64,000 nt of DNA, from positions 1 to 64,000 of the forward strand of contig JBHEMZ010000054.1 in NCBI GenBank assembly GCA_046262315.1, given 5' to 3'. The notes beneath the pieces are model-generated. The model did no database searches. It was given only the letters and a program-made list of their open reading frames with translations, and was not told the DNA's origin. Position 1 is the stretch's first letter. Every line of letters starts with the position of its first letter. Shown piece after piece: positions 7,032-14,750 of this stretch. Made by a program: the position numbers and the translations under genes. The stretch is from JACVRM01 sp046262315. GTDB lineage: Bacteria > Actinomycetota > Thermoleophilia > Gaiellales > Gaiellaceae.

Positions 7032-8021
7032 TCAGCCCGGAATGGCCAGCATGATCTTGCCGAAGTGCTCGCCGCTCTCCATGCGCTCGTGCGCCTTGCG
7101 CGCGTCCGCCAGCGGGAAGACGGAGTCCACGACGGGCATCGCACGCCCGCTCGCGACGAGCTCGTAAGCGCCCTCGAAGTCGGAGCGCGTGCCCATCGTC
7201 GAGCCGTACACGACGAGCTGCTTCCACCAGATGCGGTGGAGCGCGGCGGGCGGGTTCGGACCGCTCGTTGCCCCGCAGACGACGATGCGGCCCTCCTGCC
7301 GCGCGGCCTGGAGCGACGTCTGCCACGTCGCCTGGCCCACGTGCTCGACTACGACGTCCACACCGCGCCCCTCGGTCGCGCGTTTCACCGACGCGGCCAC
7401 GTCGCCCGTCTCGTGGTTGACGACGGCGTCCGCGCCCAGCTCGCGGGCCCGCTCGAGCTTCGCGTCGCTCGACGAGGTAGCGAGCACGCGTGCGCCGAGC
7501 GCCTGTGCGATGGCGAGAGACGCCGAGCCGACGCCGCTGCCGACGCCCCAGACGAGCACCCACTCGCCCTTGGCAAGCTGCGCCTTCGTCACGAGCATGC
7601 GGTATGCGGTCTCGAAGACGAGTGGGAACGCGGCGGCCTCCTCAAAGGACAGGCCGCCCTCGAGCGGGTAGACGTTAGACGCCGGCACCGCGATCAGCTC
7701 GGCGTGCGTCCCGTCGGTGTGCTCGCCGACGACGGTAATCCGCCCCTCGTGCTCGAGGCCGGGGTTGATGACGACCTGCTGGCCCGGCTCGAACCCCTCG
7801 ACGCCCTCGCCGAGCGCCTCGACGAAGCCGGCGCCGTCCGCTCCGAGGATGCGCGGCTTCGGCACGGAAGGCAGTCCCTTGCGGATCCAGACGTCGAGGC
7901 GGTTGAGCGAGGCGGCGCGCAGCCGGATCAGCACCTCGCCGGGGGCGGCCTCTGGATCGGGCGCGTCTTCGTAGCGCAGAACCTCAGGCCCGCCGTCCTC
8001 GTGGATCCGGATCACCTTCAC
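7032..8021 (-). CDS. NADPH:quinone oxidoreductase-like zinc-free alcohol dehydrogenase family protein
   Basis: 329 residues of the medium-chain dehydrogenase/reductase superfamily. The GroES-like N-terminal part (KVIRIHEDGGPEVLRYEDAP) is followed by the NAD(P)-binding fold with the dinucleotide motif VWGVGSGVGSASLAIAQALG. The structural zinc cysteine cluster is absent, which points to the quinone reductase/crotonyl-CoA reductase side. Substrate is unknown. The GTG start at 8021 is chosen because the family N terminus begins there and a -10 hexamer lies 7 nt before it. Confidence 0.85.
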   Translation of the reverse strand: MKVIRIHEDGGPEVLRYEDAPDPEAAPGEVLIRLRAASLNRLDVWIRKGLPSVPKPRILGADGAGFVEALGEGVEGFEPGQQVVINPGLEHEGRITVVGEHTDGTHAELIAVPASNVYPLEGGLSFEEAAAFPLVFETAYRMLVTKAQLAKGEWVLVWGVGSGVGSASLAIAQALGARVLATSSSDAKLERARELGADAVVNHETGDVAASVKRATEGRGVDVVVEHVGQATWQTSLQAARQEGRIVVCGATSGPNPPAALHRIWWKQLVVYGSTMGTRSDFEGAYELVASGRAMPVVDSVFPLADARKAHERMESGEHFGKIMLAIPG

Positions 8022-8028
8022 GGCCCGG

Positions 8029-8034
8029 ATCGTA
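8029..8034 (-). promoter_or_regulatory. -10 element of a probable leaderless promoter
   Basis: On the minus strand TACGAT ends 7 nt before the GTG at 8021; no Shine-Dalgarno sequence is seen. Confidence 0.45.
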
Positions 8035-8145
8035 GGGCCTCGCGCCCGTCGCGCTTCCGGGAGGAAGTCGTCACCCACGCGCGCGCTTTTCCTCGCTACC
8101 GTGAAACCGGAGGGAGGCCCGCGGCCGGCCCCTGAGGAGAAGGAC

Positions 8146-9171
8146 ATGTCCGTTGACGACACGGTGGTGAGCGCGGCCGAGCTGGCCCGGCTGGCCGAGA
8201 AGCTCGGCATCGACGTCGTGGGCGCCGCCCCCGTCGAGCCCTACACGGAGACGGAACGGCACATCCGCGAACGCCGCGCGCGCGGTCTCTTCGCCGACAT
8301 GAAGTTCACGATGGCCCAGCCGGACCTCTCATGCCATCCTGAGCGGCTGCTCTCCGGCGCGCGCACGGTCGTCTCGGCTGCGCTCTGCTACTACACGCCA
8401 GGCCCCGAGCCCGGGCCGGGTGAAGGGCGCCTGCCTCGGTATACCTGGTACGACGCCTACGCGGAGCTGCGCACGAAGCTCGATGCGCTCGCCCGGCGGC
8501 TGGGCGGTTCCTACCGCGTGCTCGTCGACGCCAACCAGCATGTCGACCGCGAAGGCGCCGCGCGCGCGGGCGTCGGATTCTACGGCAAGAACACGATGCT
8601 GATCACGCGCCGGCACGGCTCGTGGGTCGTGCTCGGCACGCTCGTCAGCGACCTCGAGATCGAGGCCACGCCACGCCTCGAGCTGGACTGCGGCACGTGC
8701 ACCCTCTGCATCGACGCCTGCCCGACAGGCGCGCTCGACGAGCCCGGAACGCTCGACGCCACGAGGTGCCTGTCGTACTGGACGCAATCCGCGAGTCCAA
8801 TGCCCGAGCCGTACCGGGAGGAGATCGGCGCGCAGGTCTACGGCTGCGACATCTGCCAGGACGTCTGCCCGTGGAACCGCGGCATCGAGAAGCGCCGGGC
8901 CGGCCAATCGCTGCCCGAAGGCGCCGAAGCAATCGTCTCGCTCGTGGACTGGCTCGAGTCAGAGCCGGAAGAGCTCCGCCGCCGCTACGACCGCCTCTTC
9001 GTGCCGCGGAACGACGGGCGCCACCTGAGGCGCAACGCGCTCGTCGCGCTCGGTAACACCGGCGGAGCAGAGCTGCTGGGCACGGCAGAACGATTCGTCG
9101 AGGACGCGGACCCGGGCGTCGCGGACGCCGCCGTGTGGGCGGCACGGCGCATCCGTCCCGGTACCGGCTAG
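8146..9171 (+). CDS. queG: Epoxyqueuosine reductase
   Basis: Final step of queuosine biosynthesis in tRNA: removes the epoxide oxygen with a cobalamin-dependent iron-sulfur enzyme. Two 4Fe-4S clusters are visible as CGTCTLCIDACPTGAL and CDICQDVCPWN. The N-terminal DUF1730-type domain holds GRAGVGFYGKN-like and LVDANQHVDREGAARAG segments. A HEAT-like end (HLRRNALVALGNTGG, DPGVADAAVWAARRI) closes the 341 residues. The ATG at 8146 follows a strong GAGGAGAAGG site. queA and tgt, two earlier steps, lie at 25149 and 32208. The TAG stop shares a CTAG palindrome with the converging gene. Confidence 0.93.
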   Translation: MSVDDTVVSAAELARLAEKLGIDVVGAAPVEPYTETERHIRERRARGLFADMKFTMAQPDLSCHPERLLSGARTVVSAALCYYTPGPEPGPGEGRLPRYTWYDAYAELRTKLDALARRLGGSYRVLVDANQHVDREGAARAGVGFYGKNTMLITRRHGSWVVLGTLVSDLEIEATPRLELDCGTCTLCIDACPTGALDEPGTLDATRCLSYWTQSASPMPEPYREEIGAQVYGCDICQDVCPWNRGIEKRRAGQSLPEGAEAIVSLVDWLESEPEELRRRYDRLFVPRNDGRHLRRNALVALGNTGGAELLGTAERFVEDADPGVADAAVWAARRIRPGTG

Positions 9172-11171
9172 GCCGGCGCGCCGACCTTCAACTGCTGTGC
9201 CAGCGCCTTGGCCCGCACCGCGACTTGCTTCCTGAGGTCGGCCGGCTCGAGCACGACCGCCTCGCCGCGGTCCGACAGGATCTCGCCGACGAGCCACTCG
9301 GGCGAGCCCACCGCCGGCTCGGCGATCGCCGCCCCGTCCGTCAGTGGTCGCGCGCCGCGCTCCACCTTCCAGCGAGCGATCGCCGGCGAGTACCAGATGC
9401 GCGCCCGGCGCGCGTCCCGCAGTCGCTGGGGCTCGAAGCCCGCGCGAGGCTCGAACCCATCCTTTGACGGCATGGCGCTGCGCATGCGGTCGAGCCGGAA
9501 CGAGCGCTCTCCGCCGCTCGTGCGATCCCACGTGTGCACGTACCAGTGCGGCAACCGGCGCTCGAGCGCGTAGGGCTCGACCAGGCGGTGCGACGGAGTC
9601 TCGTCACCCTCCTTCAGGTACTCGAGCTCGACGAGGCGGCGATCCCGGATGCCTTCGGTGAGCGCGGCGATCAGGGACTCCTCGTCGCGGTCGACGTGCG
9701 GCTCCGGCGTCTGCGCAAGCTGGAACGCTCCGAACGTCTCCTCGAGCTTGCGGCGGACGCGTTCGAGCGGGGTGTGCGCGTCCGCAGCGATCATCGGCCC
9801 GACGAACTCGAGCGCGAGCCGAATCGCCCGCGCCTCGAGCGGCGTGAGACGCGGCGGCGAGCGAAATGTGTCGCCGAAGAGCTCCTTCTCCACGTGCACC
9901 GCGTTGCCCTTGAGCTCTGCGTACACGGCGTAACAGCCGCCGCCGAAGTTGACGAGGTTCAGCAACGACAGATGCTCCTCGAGCGCTTCGTAGGGGATGT
10001 GGAAGCGCTCGACGAGCTCAGCCGCCGGGAAGTCGGCAGACGTCTCCTCGCCGCAGCGGTCGAGCAGGTACGCGAGCAGTGCCTGGAGGACGCCGAATCG
10101 TTCCGGCGCGACCGGGCCCGCCGGCCGCTCGGGCGGCTCGCCCTCCTCAGCGCCCAGTTCAGCCGCGACGTCGGGACCGGCGCCACCGTGCCGCTTCCGC
10201 ACGCGTCCAAGTGCCGCCTGCACCTCGCGCACGAGCTTCGGTGGTTCCAGCGGTACGGCGCGACCGTCCTGGCGCAGGATCCACGAGGCGAGCAGTGGGA
10301 GCGAGGCGTACTCGGTGACGAAGACGCCGTCCTCCACTCGGCCGCGGTCGCCGAACACGCGCTCCACCCACCAGGCCGTGTCGCCGGCGACCGCGATGCG
10401 CGCCTCGCCGGCCGGCTCGCCGACCTGCCACGGGGGGCGGCCCCGAAACTGCTCGACGTCGAACTCGGCCGGCAGCCGGAAGTCGCGCTCGCGCCGCGTC
10501 GCGAGCCGGATGTCGCCACGGATCCGCGCCACGCGAAACGTGCGCATCGCGTCGCGGTCGAGGTCCTGGCCGACGAGGTACCAGAGTCCGTTGTCCGAGA
10601 GCAGCGCGTACGGGTTGACGAGCCGCTCGGAGATCTCGTCCCGGCCGATCGACCAGTACGAGAACCGCACGGTGCGCTGCTTCGATATCGCCGACTCGAG
10701 CTTCGCCAGCCGGCCCGGCATCTCGGGCGAGTAATCCGGGTCGAACACCTCCACCCGCACGGCCGTCTCCGTGGCCGGCTCCCTGAAGCCCGGCCGTCCG
10801 AGCGCCAGGTTCTGAAGCGCGAGGCGCAGCGGCTCCGCATAGGCGAACTTGCCCTCCAGCAGGTAGAGCGCCGTCTGGAGCGCCGCCAGCTCATCGTCGC
10901 GCAGCTTCAGCTCGGGGAGGAAGTACCGCTCAGAGCGCAGCGTGTACAGCTCCTCTCCCGTGAACTCGTCACGCTGTGAGTCGAGCGGCACGCCCAGTGC
11001 CAGCAGCTCGGCTCGGTCGGAATAGAAGCGCCGCGCGAAAGCCTCGTCCGACATCTCGGAATAGCCCTCGACGTTCTGCTTGACATCGCGCGCGGTGATG
11101 GGCCGGCGTTCCGCCATGAGGAAGGCGACCAGCGAGAGCTGCCTGATGAGCTTGTCGGTGTCGTGGGACAC
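9168..11171 (-). CDS. Fused double WYL-domain transcriptional regulator (PafB-PafC type)
   Basis: 667 residues. Each half has an N-terminal helical/winged-helix part and a WYL ligand-sensing domain: first half near residues 1-330 (DTDKLIRQLSLVAFLMAERR ... VNPYALLSDNGLWYLVGQDL), second half near 370-667 (VEPYALERRLPHWYVHTWDR). Actinobacterial PafB and PafC are usually two adjacent proteins that activate DNA-damage genes. Here they appear as one chain joined by an acidic, Pro-rich linker (EEGEPPERPAGP). The GTG start at 11171 has a CAGAAT hexamer 8 nt upstream. No proteasome genes are in view, so a role in the DNA-damage response is inferred from the family. Confidence 0.85.
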   Translation of the reverse strand: MSHDTDKLIRQLSLVAFLMAERRPITARDVKQNVEGYSEMSDEAFARRFYSDRAELLALGVPLDSQRDEFTGEELYTLRSERYFLPELKLRDDELAALQTALYLLEGKFAYAEPLRLALQNLALGRPGFREPATETAVRVEVFDPDYSPEMPGRLAKLESAISKQRTVRFSYWSIGRDEISERLVNPYALLSDNGLWYLVGQDLDRDAMRTFRVARIRGDIRLATRRERDFRLPAEFDVEQFRGRPPWQVGEPAGEARIAVAGDTAWWVERVFGDRGRVEDGVFVTEYASLPLLASWILRQDGRAVPLEPPKLVREVQAALGRVRKRHGGAGPDVAAELGAEEGEPPERPAGPVAPERFGVLQALLAYLLDRCGEETSADFPAAELVERFHIPYEALEEHLSLLNLVNFGGGCYAVYAELKGNAVHVEKELFGDTFRSPPRLTPLEARAIRLALEFVGPMIAADAHTPLERVRRKLEETFGAFQLAQTPEPHVDRDEESLIAALTEGIRDRRLVELEYLKEGDETPSHRLVEPYALERRLPHWYVHTWDRTSGGERSFRLDRMRSAMPSKDGFEPRAGFEPQRLRDARRARIWYSPAIARWKVERGARPLTDGAAIAEPAVGSPEWLVGEILSDRGEAVVLEPADLRKQVAVRAKALAQQLKVGAPA

Positions 11172-11309
11172 GCCGCCCTATTCTGTCGCATCCGGCACCG
11201 GGGCTTGCATTCCGACCGCGCGTCCTGTATTTCAAGCCCTCGGCGTTCCCCAACCGGGCGCCGGATCTTCGGGGGTACGTTGCCGCAAAAGGCAACCAGG
11301 CGCCCGAGT

Positions 11310-11338
11310 TTGTAACAGGACTGTGAAAACGTTAGACT
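11310..11338 (+). promoter_or_regulatory. Sigma-70-type promoter
   Basis: TTGTAA (11310-11315) and TAGACT (11333-11338) are 17 nt apart. The expected transcript would start about 30 nt before the ATG at 11375. The 11172-11309 stretch otherwise holds nothing recognised. Confidence 0.5.
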
Positions 11339-11374
11339 GACGGCTGAGCAGCCGCTCGTTCCCCCCAGATCCGC

Positions 11375-11869
11375 ATGACGACAACCTTCTCGCCCCCTTA
11401 CGCCGCTGAAGCATGTGGAGAAACGAACGGGCGCGCCGAACTAATTCAGGCGTGTATGTATCAGTACTCGCGAGCAATTTATCGCTCGATTCGAGACCTG
11501 ATCGACCCGTACGCACCGGACGACGTGCGGCTCGAGTACCGTCGGGCTGTCCTCTGGGAGTGCGAGCAGACGATGGAGCGGCTCGCCCGAGACCCCCAGT
11601 ACTTCTCGAAGCCCGACCGCGCGCTCTTCCAGGATATCCGGCGCTACTTTCCGATCACCGCGCAAGCGCAGGTCGCGTGGACGGTGAGCGAGGGCATCAC
11701 TGCTGCGGTCGACTTCGTGGAGGAACAGATCGAGGCGGGCGCGTTCGACGGCGGCGTGCCTCGCTGCCGCGCCACGACGCGCAAGGGCAAGCCGTGCCAG
11801 CGCACGCCCCTCCCGGACCGCGACTACTGCCCGTCCCACCAGCATCTCGAGAGCGCAAGAGCGGCGTAG
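11375..11869 (+). CDS. Unknown protein with C-terminal CxHC-type zinc motif
   Basis: 164 residues, no match I can name. The N-terminal two thirds are helical (YQYSRAIYRSIRDLIDPYAP, RRAVLWECEQTMERLARDP, FLQDIRRYFP-like, then EGITAAVDFVEEQI). The end carries CRATTRKGKPCQRTPLPDRD followed by YCPSHQH, a Cys-x8-Cys...Cys-x2-His pattern like the short zinc fingers attached to many actinobacterial and phage proteins. The gene has its own promoter and stands between two minus-strand units. A DNA- or RNA-binding role is possible from the zinc motif only. Confidence 0.7.
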   Translation: MTTTFSPPYAAEACGETNGRAELIQACMYQYSRAIYRSIRDLIDPYAPDDVRLEYRRAVLWECEQTMERLARDPQYFSKPDRALFQDIRRYFPITAQAQVAWTVSEGITAAVDFVEEQIEAGAFDGGVPRCRATTRKGKPCQRTPLPDRDYCPSHQHLESARAA

Positions 11870-11889
11870 GATCCCGAGGGAGGGTTAGG

Positions 11890-12564
11890 CTAGGTCACGA
11901 TCTGGCGCGTGTACGCGCGGCCGTAGCCCAGTTTTTGAGCCTGGGCCAAGGCACTGGCAGCGTCGTCTGCCGATTCGTAGACGCCGCTGAAGATCACGAA
12001 GTAGCCGGGGTGAAGGCTCGGGTAGCGCGAAGAGTCGAGCAGGCCCACGTCTGGGAGGCCCGCACGGCTCGCCTTCCTGGCCGTCTTCGTGGCGGCCGCG
12101 CGGCCGACGGTTGACGGGAGCGACGCGATGACCACCGTGTAGGCGCTGCTCGCGAGCGGCCACTCGACAAGCTCGCCCCGCTTCCGGCCGGGCGGCCGCT
12201 TCGCGGCGCCAGGCCCGGTCGTGCGCTCCTCAGGCGCGGGCGTCGAGGTCGCCTGGCGCGGACGCTGCGCGGGCGGCACCGGCCGGTCAGAGGTGGCCAC
12301 GATCGGGAGGGCGCGCGGCTCTCCCTCGTCCGTCATCACGAGCGCGACTGTCCCCGCGGTGGCTGCGACGACCAGCAGGAGCAGCGCGCTCCAGATCCAG
12401 TCACCGGGATACCACGGCAGCCTGGCTCGCCACGCGCCCGCCAGCGCCGGCAGCATTCCACGCCCGGGCGCGAGGCGTCCTCCGCACTCCAGGCAGTACT
12501 CCTGGCCCGGCTCGCCCTCGGCGCCGCAGGCGGGGCACGCCTGACCGTCGGGTACCGCTCTCAC
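11890..12564 (-). CDS. Membrane protein with N-terminal zinc ribbon and C-terminal SPOR-like domain
   Basis: 224 residues. A zinc ribbon (CPACGAEGEPGQEYCLECGG) lies at the cytosolic N terminus. One membrane segment follows (WSALLLLVVAATAGTVALVM, about residues 56-76), then a Pro/Thr-rich linker. The last 80 residues (YTVVIASLPSTVG ... GYFVIFSGVYESADDAASAL) have the pattern of a SPOR-like peptidoglycan-binding domain. GTG 12564 overlaps the stop of the upstream zinc-ribbon gene by 4 nt. The two proteins probably act together at the envelope, perhaps at septa, as SPOR domains bind denuded glycan in other bacteria. Confidence 0.72.
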   Translation of the reverse strand: MRAVPDGQACPACGAEGEPGQEYCLECGGRLAPGRGMLPALAGAWRARLPWYPGDWIWSALLLLVVAATAGTVALVMTDEGEPRALPIVATSDRPVPPAQRPRQATSTPAPEERTTGPGAAKRPPGRKRGELVEWPLASSAYTVVIASLPSTVGRAAATKTARKASRAGLPDVGLLDSSRYPSLHPGYFVIFSGVYESADDAASALAQAQKLGYGRAYTRQIVT

Positions 12565-13130
12565 GGATCCTCCTCGCCCTCGACCTCGCGCCAGAACTGC
12601 TCGCCGGCCGCGGTCTGTTCGTAGGTCGCGGACACGTGCTCGGGACCCGCCGTCTGCCCTGCGACGCTGCCGCAGCTCGAGCAGAAGCGCGCGTCGGCCG
12701 GGAGCGCCGCTCCGCAGCGGGCGCAGGTGACGACGGCCTCGCCGCCCGGCCGCCCGCAGTTCGCGCAGAAGTGCGTCCCCCAGGCAAGCGGAGCCCCGCA
12801 CTCGCAGTGCGCCCCCGGCCGCCGCCGGCGCGCGGCCGCGGCGCGCGCCAGGATCGCCTCGATCTCGCCGATGCGATCCTCGAGCACGAGAACCTCGCGG
12901 CACTGCTCGAACAGCAGGTCCTGCCGGAAGCGGCCGCGGCGGACCATCTCCAGGACGAGTCCACCGAGGTCGCGGATCCGATCCTCGCGCACGCGCGCCA
13001 GCGCGCGTCGCTCGCGTCGCAGGGCCCCGGGAGGCGCCGGGACGGTCCGAGCGTCGCCGGGCGTCGCCGGCGACGGCGGAGAGCTGCCGCTGCGCCCGCG
13101 CAGGCGGCCGAGCACCGGGCGTCGCGCCAT
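12561..13130 (-). CDS. Coiled-coil protein with double zinc ribbon
   Basis: 189 residues. A Pro/Gly-rich start is followed by a helical, charged stretch (ERRALARVREDRIRDLGGLV through EDRIGEIEAILARAAAARRR). Then come two zinc ribbons: CECGAPLAWGTHFCANCG and CARCGAALPADARFCSSCG. The short acidic tail ends in EGEEDP. The ATG at 13130 is the first plausible start, with TACACT 10 nt upstream. It is translationally coupled to the zinc-ribbon/SPOR gene. Function unknown; zinc ribbons of this kind often mediate protein contacts. Confidence 0.72.
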   Translation of the reverse strand: MARRPVLGRLRGRSGSSPPSPATPGDARTVPAPPGALRRERRALARVREDRIRDLGGLVLEMVRRGRFRQDLLFEQCREVLVLEDRIGEIEAILARAAAARRRRPGAHCECGAPLAWGTHFCANCGRPGGEAVVTCARCGAALPADARFCSSCGSVAGQTAGPEHVSATYEQTAAGEQFWREVEGEEDP

Positions 13131-13297
13131 CCGGCGGCCGAGTGTACCCGCCGCGCCTGTCGAGCCGGTTCTACGGCGATGGCGGCGATGCGCGCGGCCG
13201 ATCCCGAGCGGGTACGCGCCGACCTGCATCGCGACGCTCCCCCAAGGAGTGCGAGTCCGATCACGCCCGCGCCTTCCCCCGGCGGCGTGTCGCAAAG

Positions 13298-14725
13298 CTA
13301 CTCCCCGACGACGACGACGCGATGTTCGGTGAGCTCGCGGACGGCGTAGGCCGGCCCCTCGCGCGTGTTGCCGGACGCCTTCATGCCGCCGTACGGCATC
13401 TGGTCGGCGCGGAACGTCGGCGCTTCGTTGATCGTGACGCCGCCGAACTCGAGCTCGCGGGCCGCGCGCAGCGCACTCGCCAGGCTCCCCGTGAAGATCC
13501 CCGCCTGAAGGCCATAGCGCGTGGCGTTCGCGAGCATGATCGCTTCTCCCAGCGAGTCGTACGCCGTGACGGTCACCAGGGGCCCGAACACCTCCTCGCA
13601 GGACACTTTCGCGTTCCTCGGCGGCTCCGCGAGCACAGTCGGGCTAACCAGGCCGGCCTCGAGAGTTCCGCCCGTCAGAAGTCGCGCGCCGCCCGCGTGG
13701 GCCTCCTCGATCCAGGCCAGTACGCGGTCGCGCGCTTCCGTGTCGATCAGCGGCCCGACATCGGTCTCCTCGTCGGCCGGGTCGCCGACGGACAGCGCCT
13801 CTACCGCGGGCACGAGAGCCTCGAGGAAGCCGTCGTACGCGGGGCGGGCCACGTAGACCCGCTGCACCGAGATGCAGCTCTGGCCCGCAAACGAGAAGCC
13901 GTGCTGCGCGACCGCCTGCGCCGCCGTCTCGACGTCCGCGTCCGCCTCGACGATCAGCGGCGTCGCGTTTCCCAGCTCGAGCAGCACGTGCTTGCGCGGC
14001 GCCCGCCCGCGTAGTCTCCACCCGACCTCGCCCGAGCCGGTGAAGGTGAGCACGGCCACGCGCGAATCCCCGACGAGTACGTCTCCGATCTCCGACGAGG
14101 GCCCAACGATCACGTTCAGCCACCCCGGCGGCAACCCGGCTTCGTGCTCGAGCTCCGCAAGCAGAAGCGCCGAGAGCGGCGTCTGGCTCGCGGGTTTCAG
14201 GACGACCGCACAACCGGCGGCCAGCGCGGGTGCGATCTTGTGGGCCACGAGGTTCAGCGGGAAGTTGAAGGGCGAGATCGCGCTCACGACACCGCGCGGG
14301 ATCCGCAGCGTGAAGGCGAGCCTGCCCTCGCCAGCCTGTGAGGCGTCCATCGGCACCATCTCGCCGGCGAGCTTGCGCGCCTCGACCGCCGCCATCGTGT
14401 AGGTGGACATGGCGCGCCTCGCCTCGACGCGCGCCGCCTTCATCGGCTTGCCGGCCTCGTCGGAGATCAGCCGCGCTACCTCGTCGTGGCGCCGGCCGAG
14501 CGCTCCGGCCACGCGCACGAGGATCTCCGCGCGCTTGTGAGCGGGCAGCGGCTCGCGCATCGCGCGCTCGGCGGCGTCGATCGCCCGGCGCGTCTCGGCG
14601 GCACCCGCCTTCGCCACGCGGCCAACCACGTCACCGGAGTAAGGCGAGCGAACCTCGAGCCACTCGCCTGTCTCGACCCACTCGCCGTCGATCAGGAGCT
14701 CGTGCTCCACCGCCGTTGCCGCCAC
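13298..14725 (-). CDS. NAD(P)-dependent aldehyde dehydrogenase
   Basis: 475 residues of the ALDH superfamily, oxidising an aldehyde to the acid. The coenzyme region has ISPFNFPLNLVAHKIAPALA and VLTFTGSGEVG. The catalytic general-base Glu is in VLLELGNATPLIV, and the nucleophile Cys is in FAGQSCISVQRVYV. The sequence is closest in feel to the lactaldehyde/phosphonoacetaldehyde/non-phosphorylating GAPDH branch, which lacks the usual EELGGK form; the substrate is not fixed. The GTG start at 14725 sits 6 nt behind TAGACT and is 25 nt from a divergent gene. Confidence 0.9.
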   Translation of the reverse strand: MAATAVEHELLIDGEWVETGEWLEVRSPYSGDVVGRVAKAGAAETRRAIDAAERAMREPLPAHKRAEILVRVAGALGRRHDEVARLISDEAGKPMKAARVEARRAMSTYTMAAVEARKLAGEMVPMDASQAGEGRLAFTLRIPRGVVSAISPFNFPLNLVAHKIAPALAAGCAVVLKPASQTPLSALLLAELEHEAGLPPGWLNVIVGPSSEIGDVLVGDSRVAVLTFTGSGEVGWRLRGRAPRKHVLLELGNATPLIVEADADVETAAQAVAQHGFSFAGQSCISVQRVYVARPAYDGFLEALVPAVEALSVGDPADEETDVGPLIDTEARDRVLAWIEEAHAGGARLLTGGTLEAGLVSPTVLAEPPRNAKVSCEEVFGPLVTVTAYDSLGEAIMLANATRYGLQAGIFTGSLASALRAARELEFGGVTINEAPTFRADQMPYGGMKASGNTREGPAYAVRELTEHRVVVVGE

Positions 14726-14731
14726 GTGGCA

Positions 14732-14737
14732 AGTCTA
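14732..14737 (-). promoter_or_regulatory. -10 element of the aldehyde dehydrogenase gene
   Basis: On the minus strand TAGACT ends 6 nt before the GTG at 14725, giving a leaderless arrangement. It almost touches the opposing -10 at 14739-14744. Confidence 0.55.
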
Positions 14738-14738
14738 G

Positions 14739-14744
14739 GAAACT
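14739..14744 (+). promoter_or_regulatory. -10 element of the first hydrolase-cyclase gene
   Basis: GAAACT (within TAGGAAACT) ends 6 nt before the GTG at 14751. With the opposing element this forms a 25-bp divergent, leaderless intergenic region. Confidence 0.4.
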
Positions 14745-14750
14745 GGCAAC

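Noticed and set aside
6660..8135. 491-codon plus-strand frame across the histidine phosphatase and oxidoreductase
   Set aside because: Runs through two recognisable minus-strand genes and has shadow-type composition.
9534..10979. Long open frame on the plus strand opposite the WYL regulator
   Set aside because: Arg/Val-rich composition typical of an antisense shadow in GC-rich DNA; the minus strand carries clear WYL domains.
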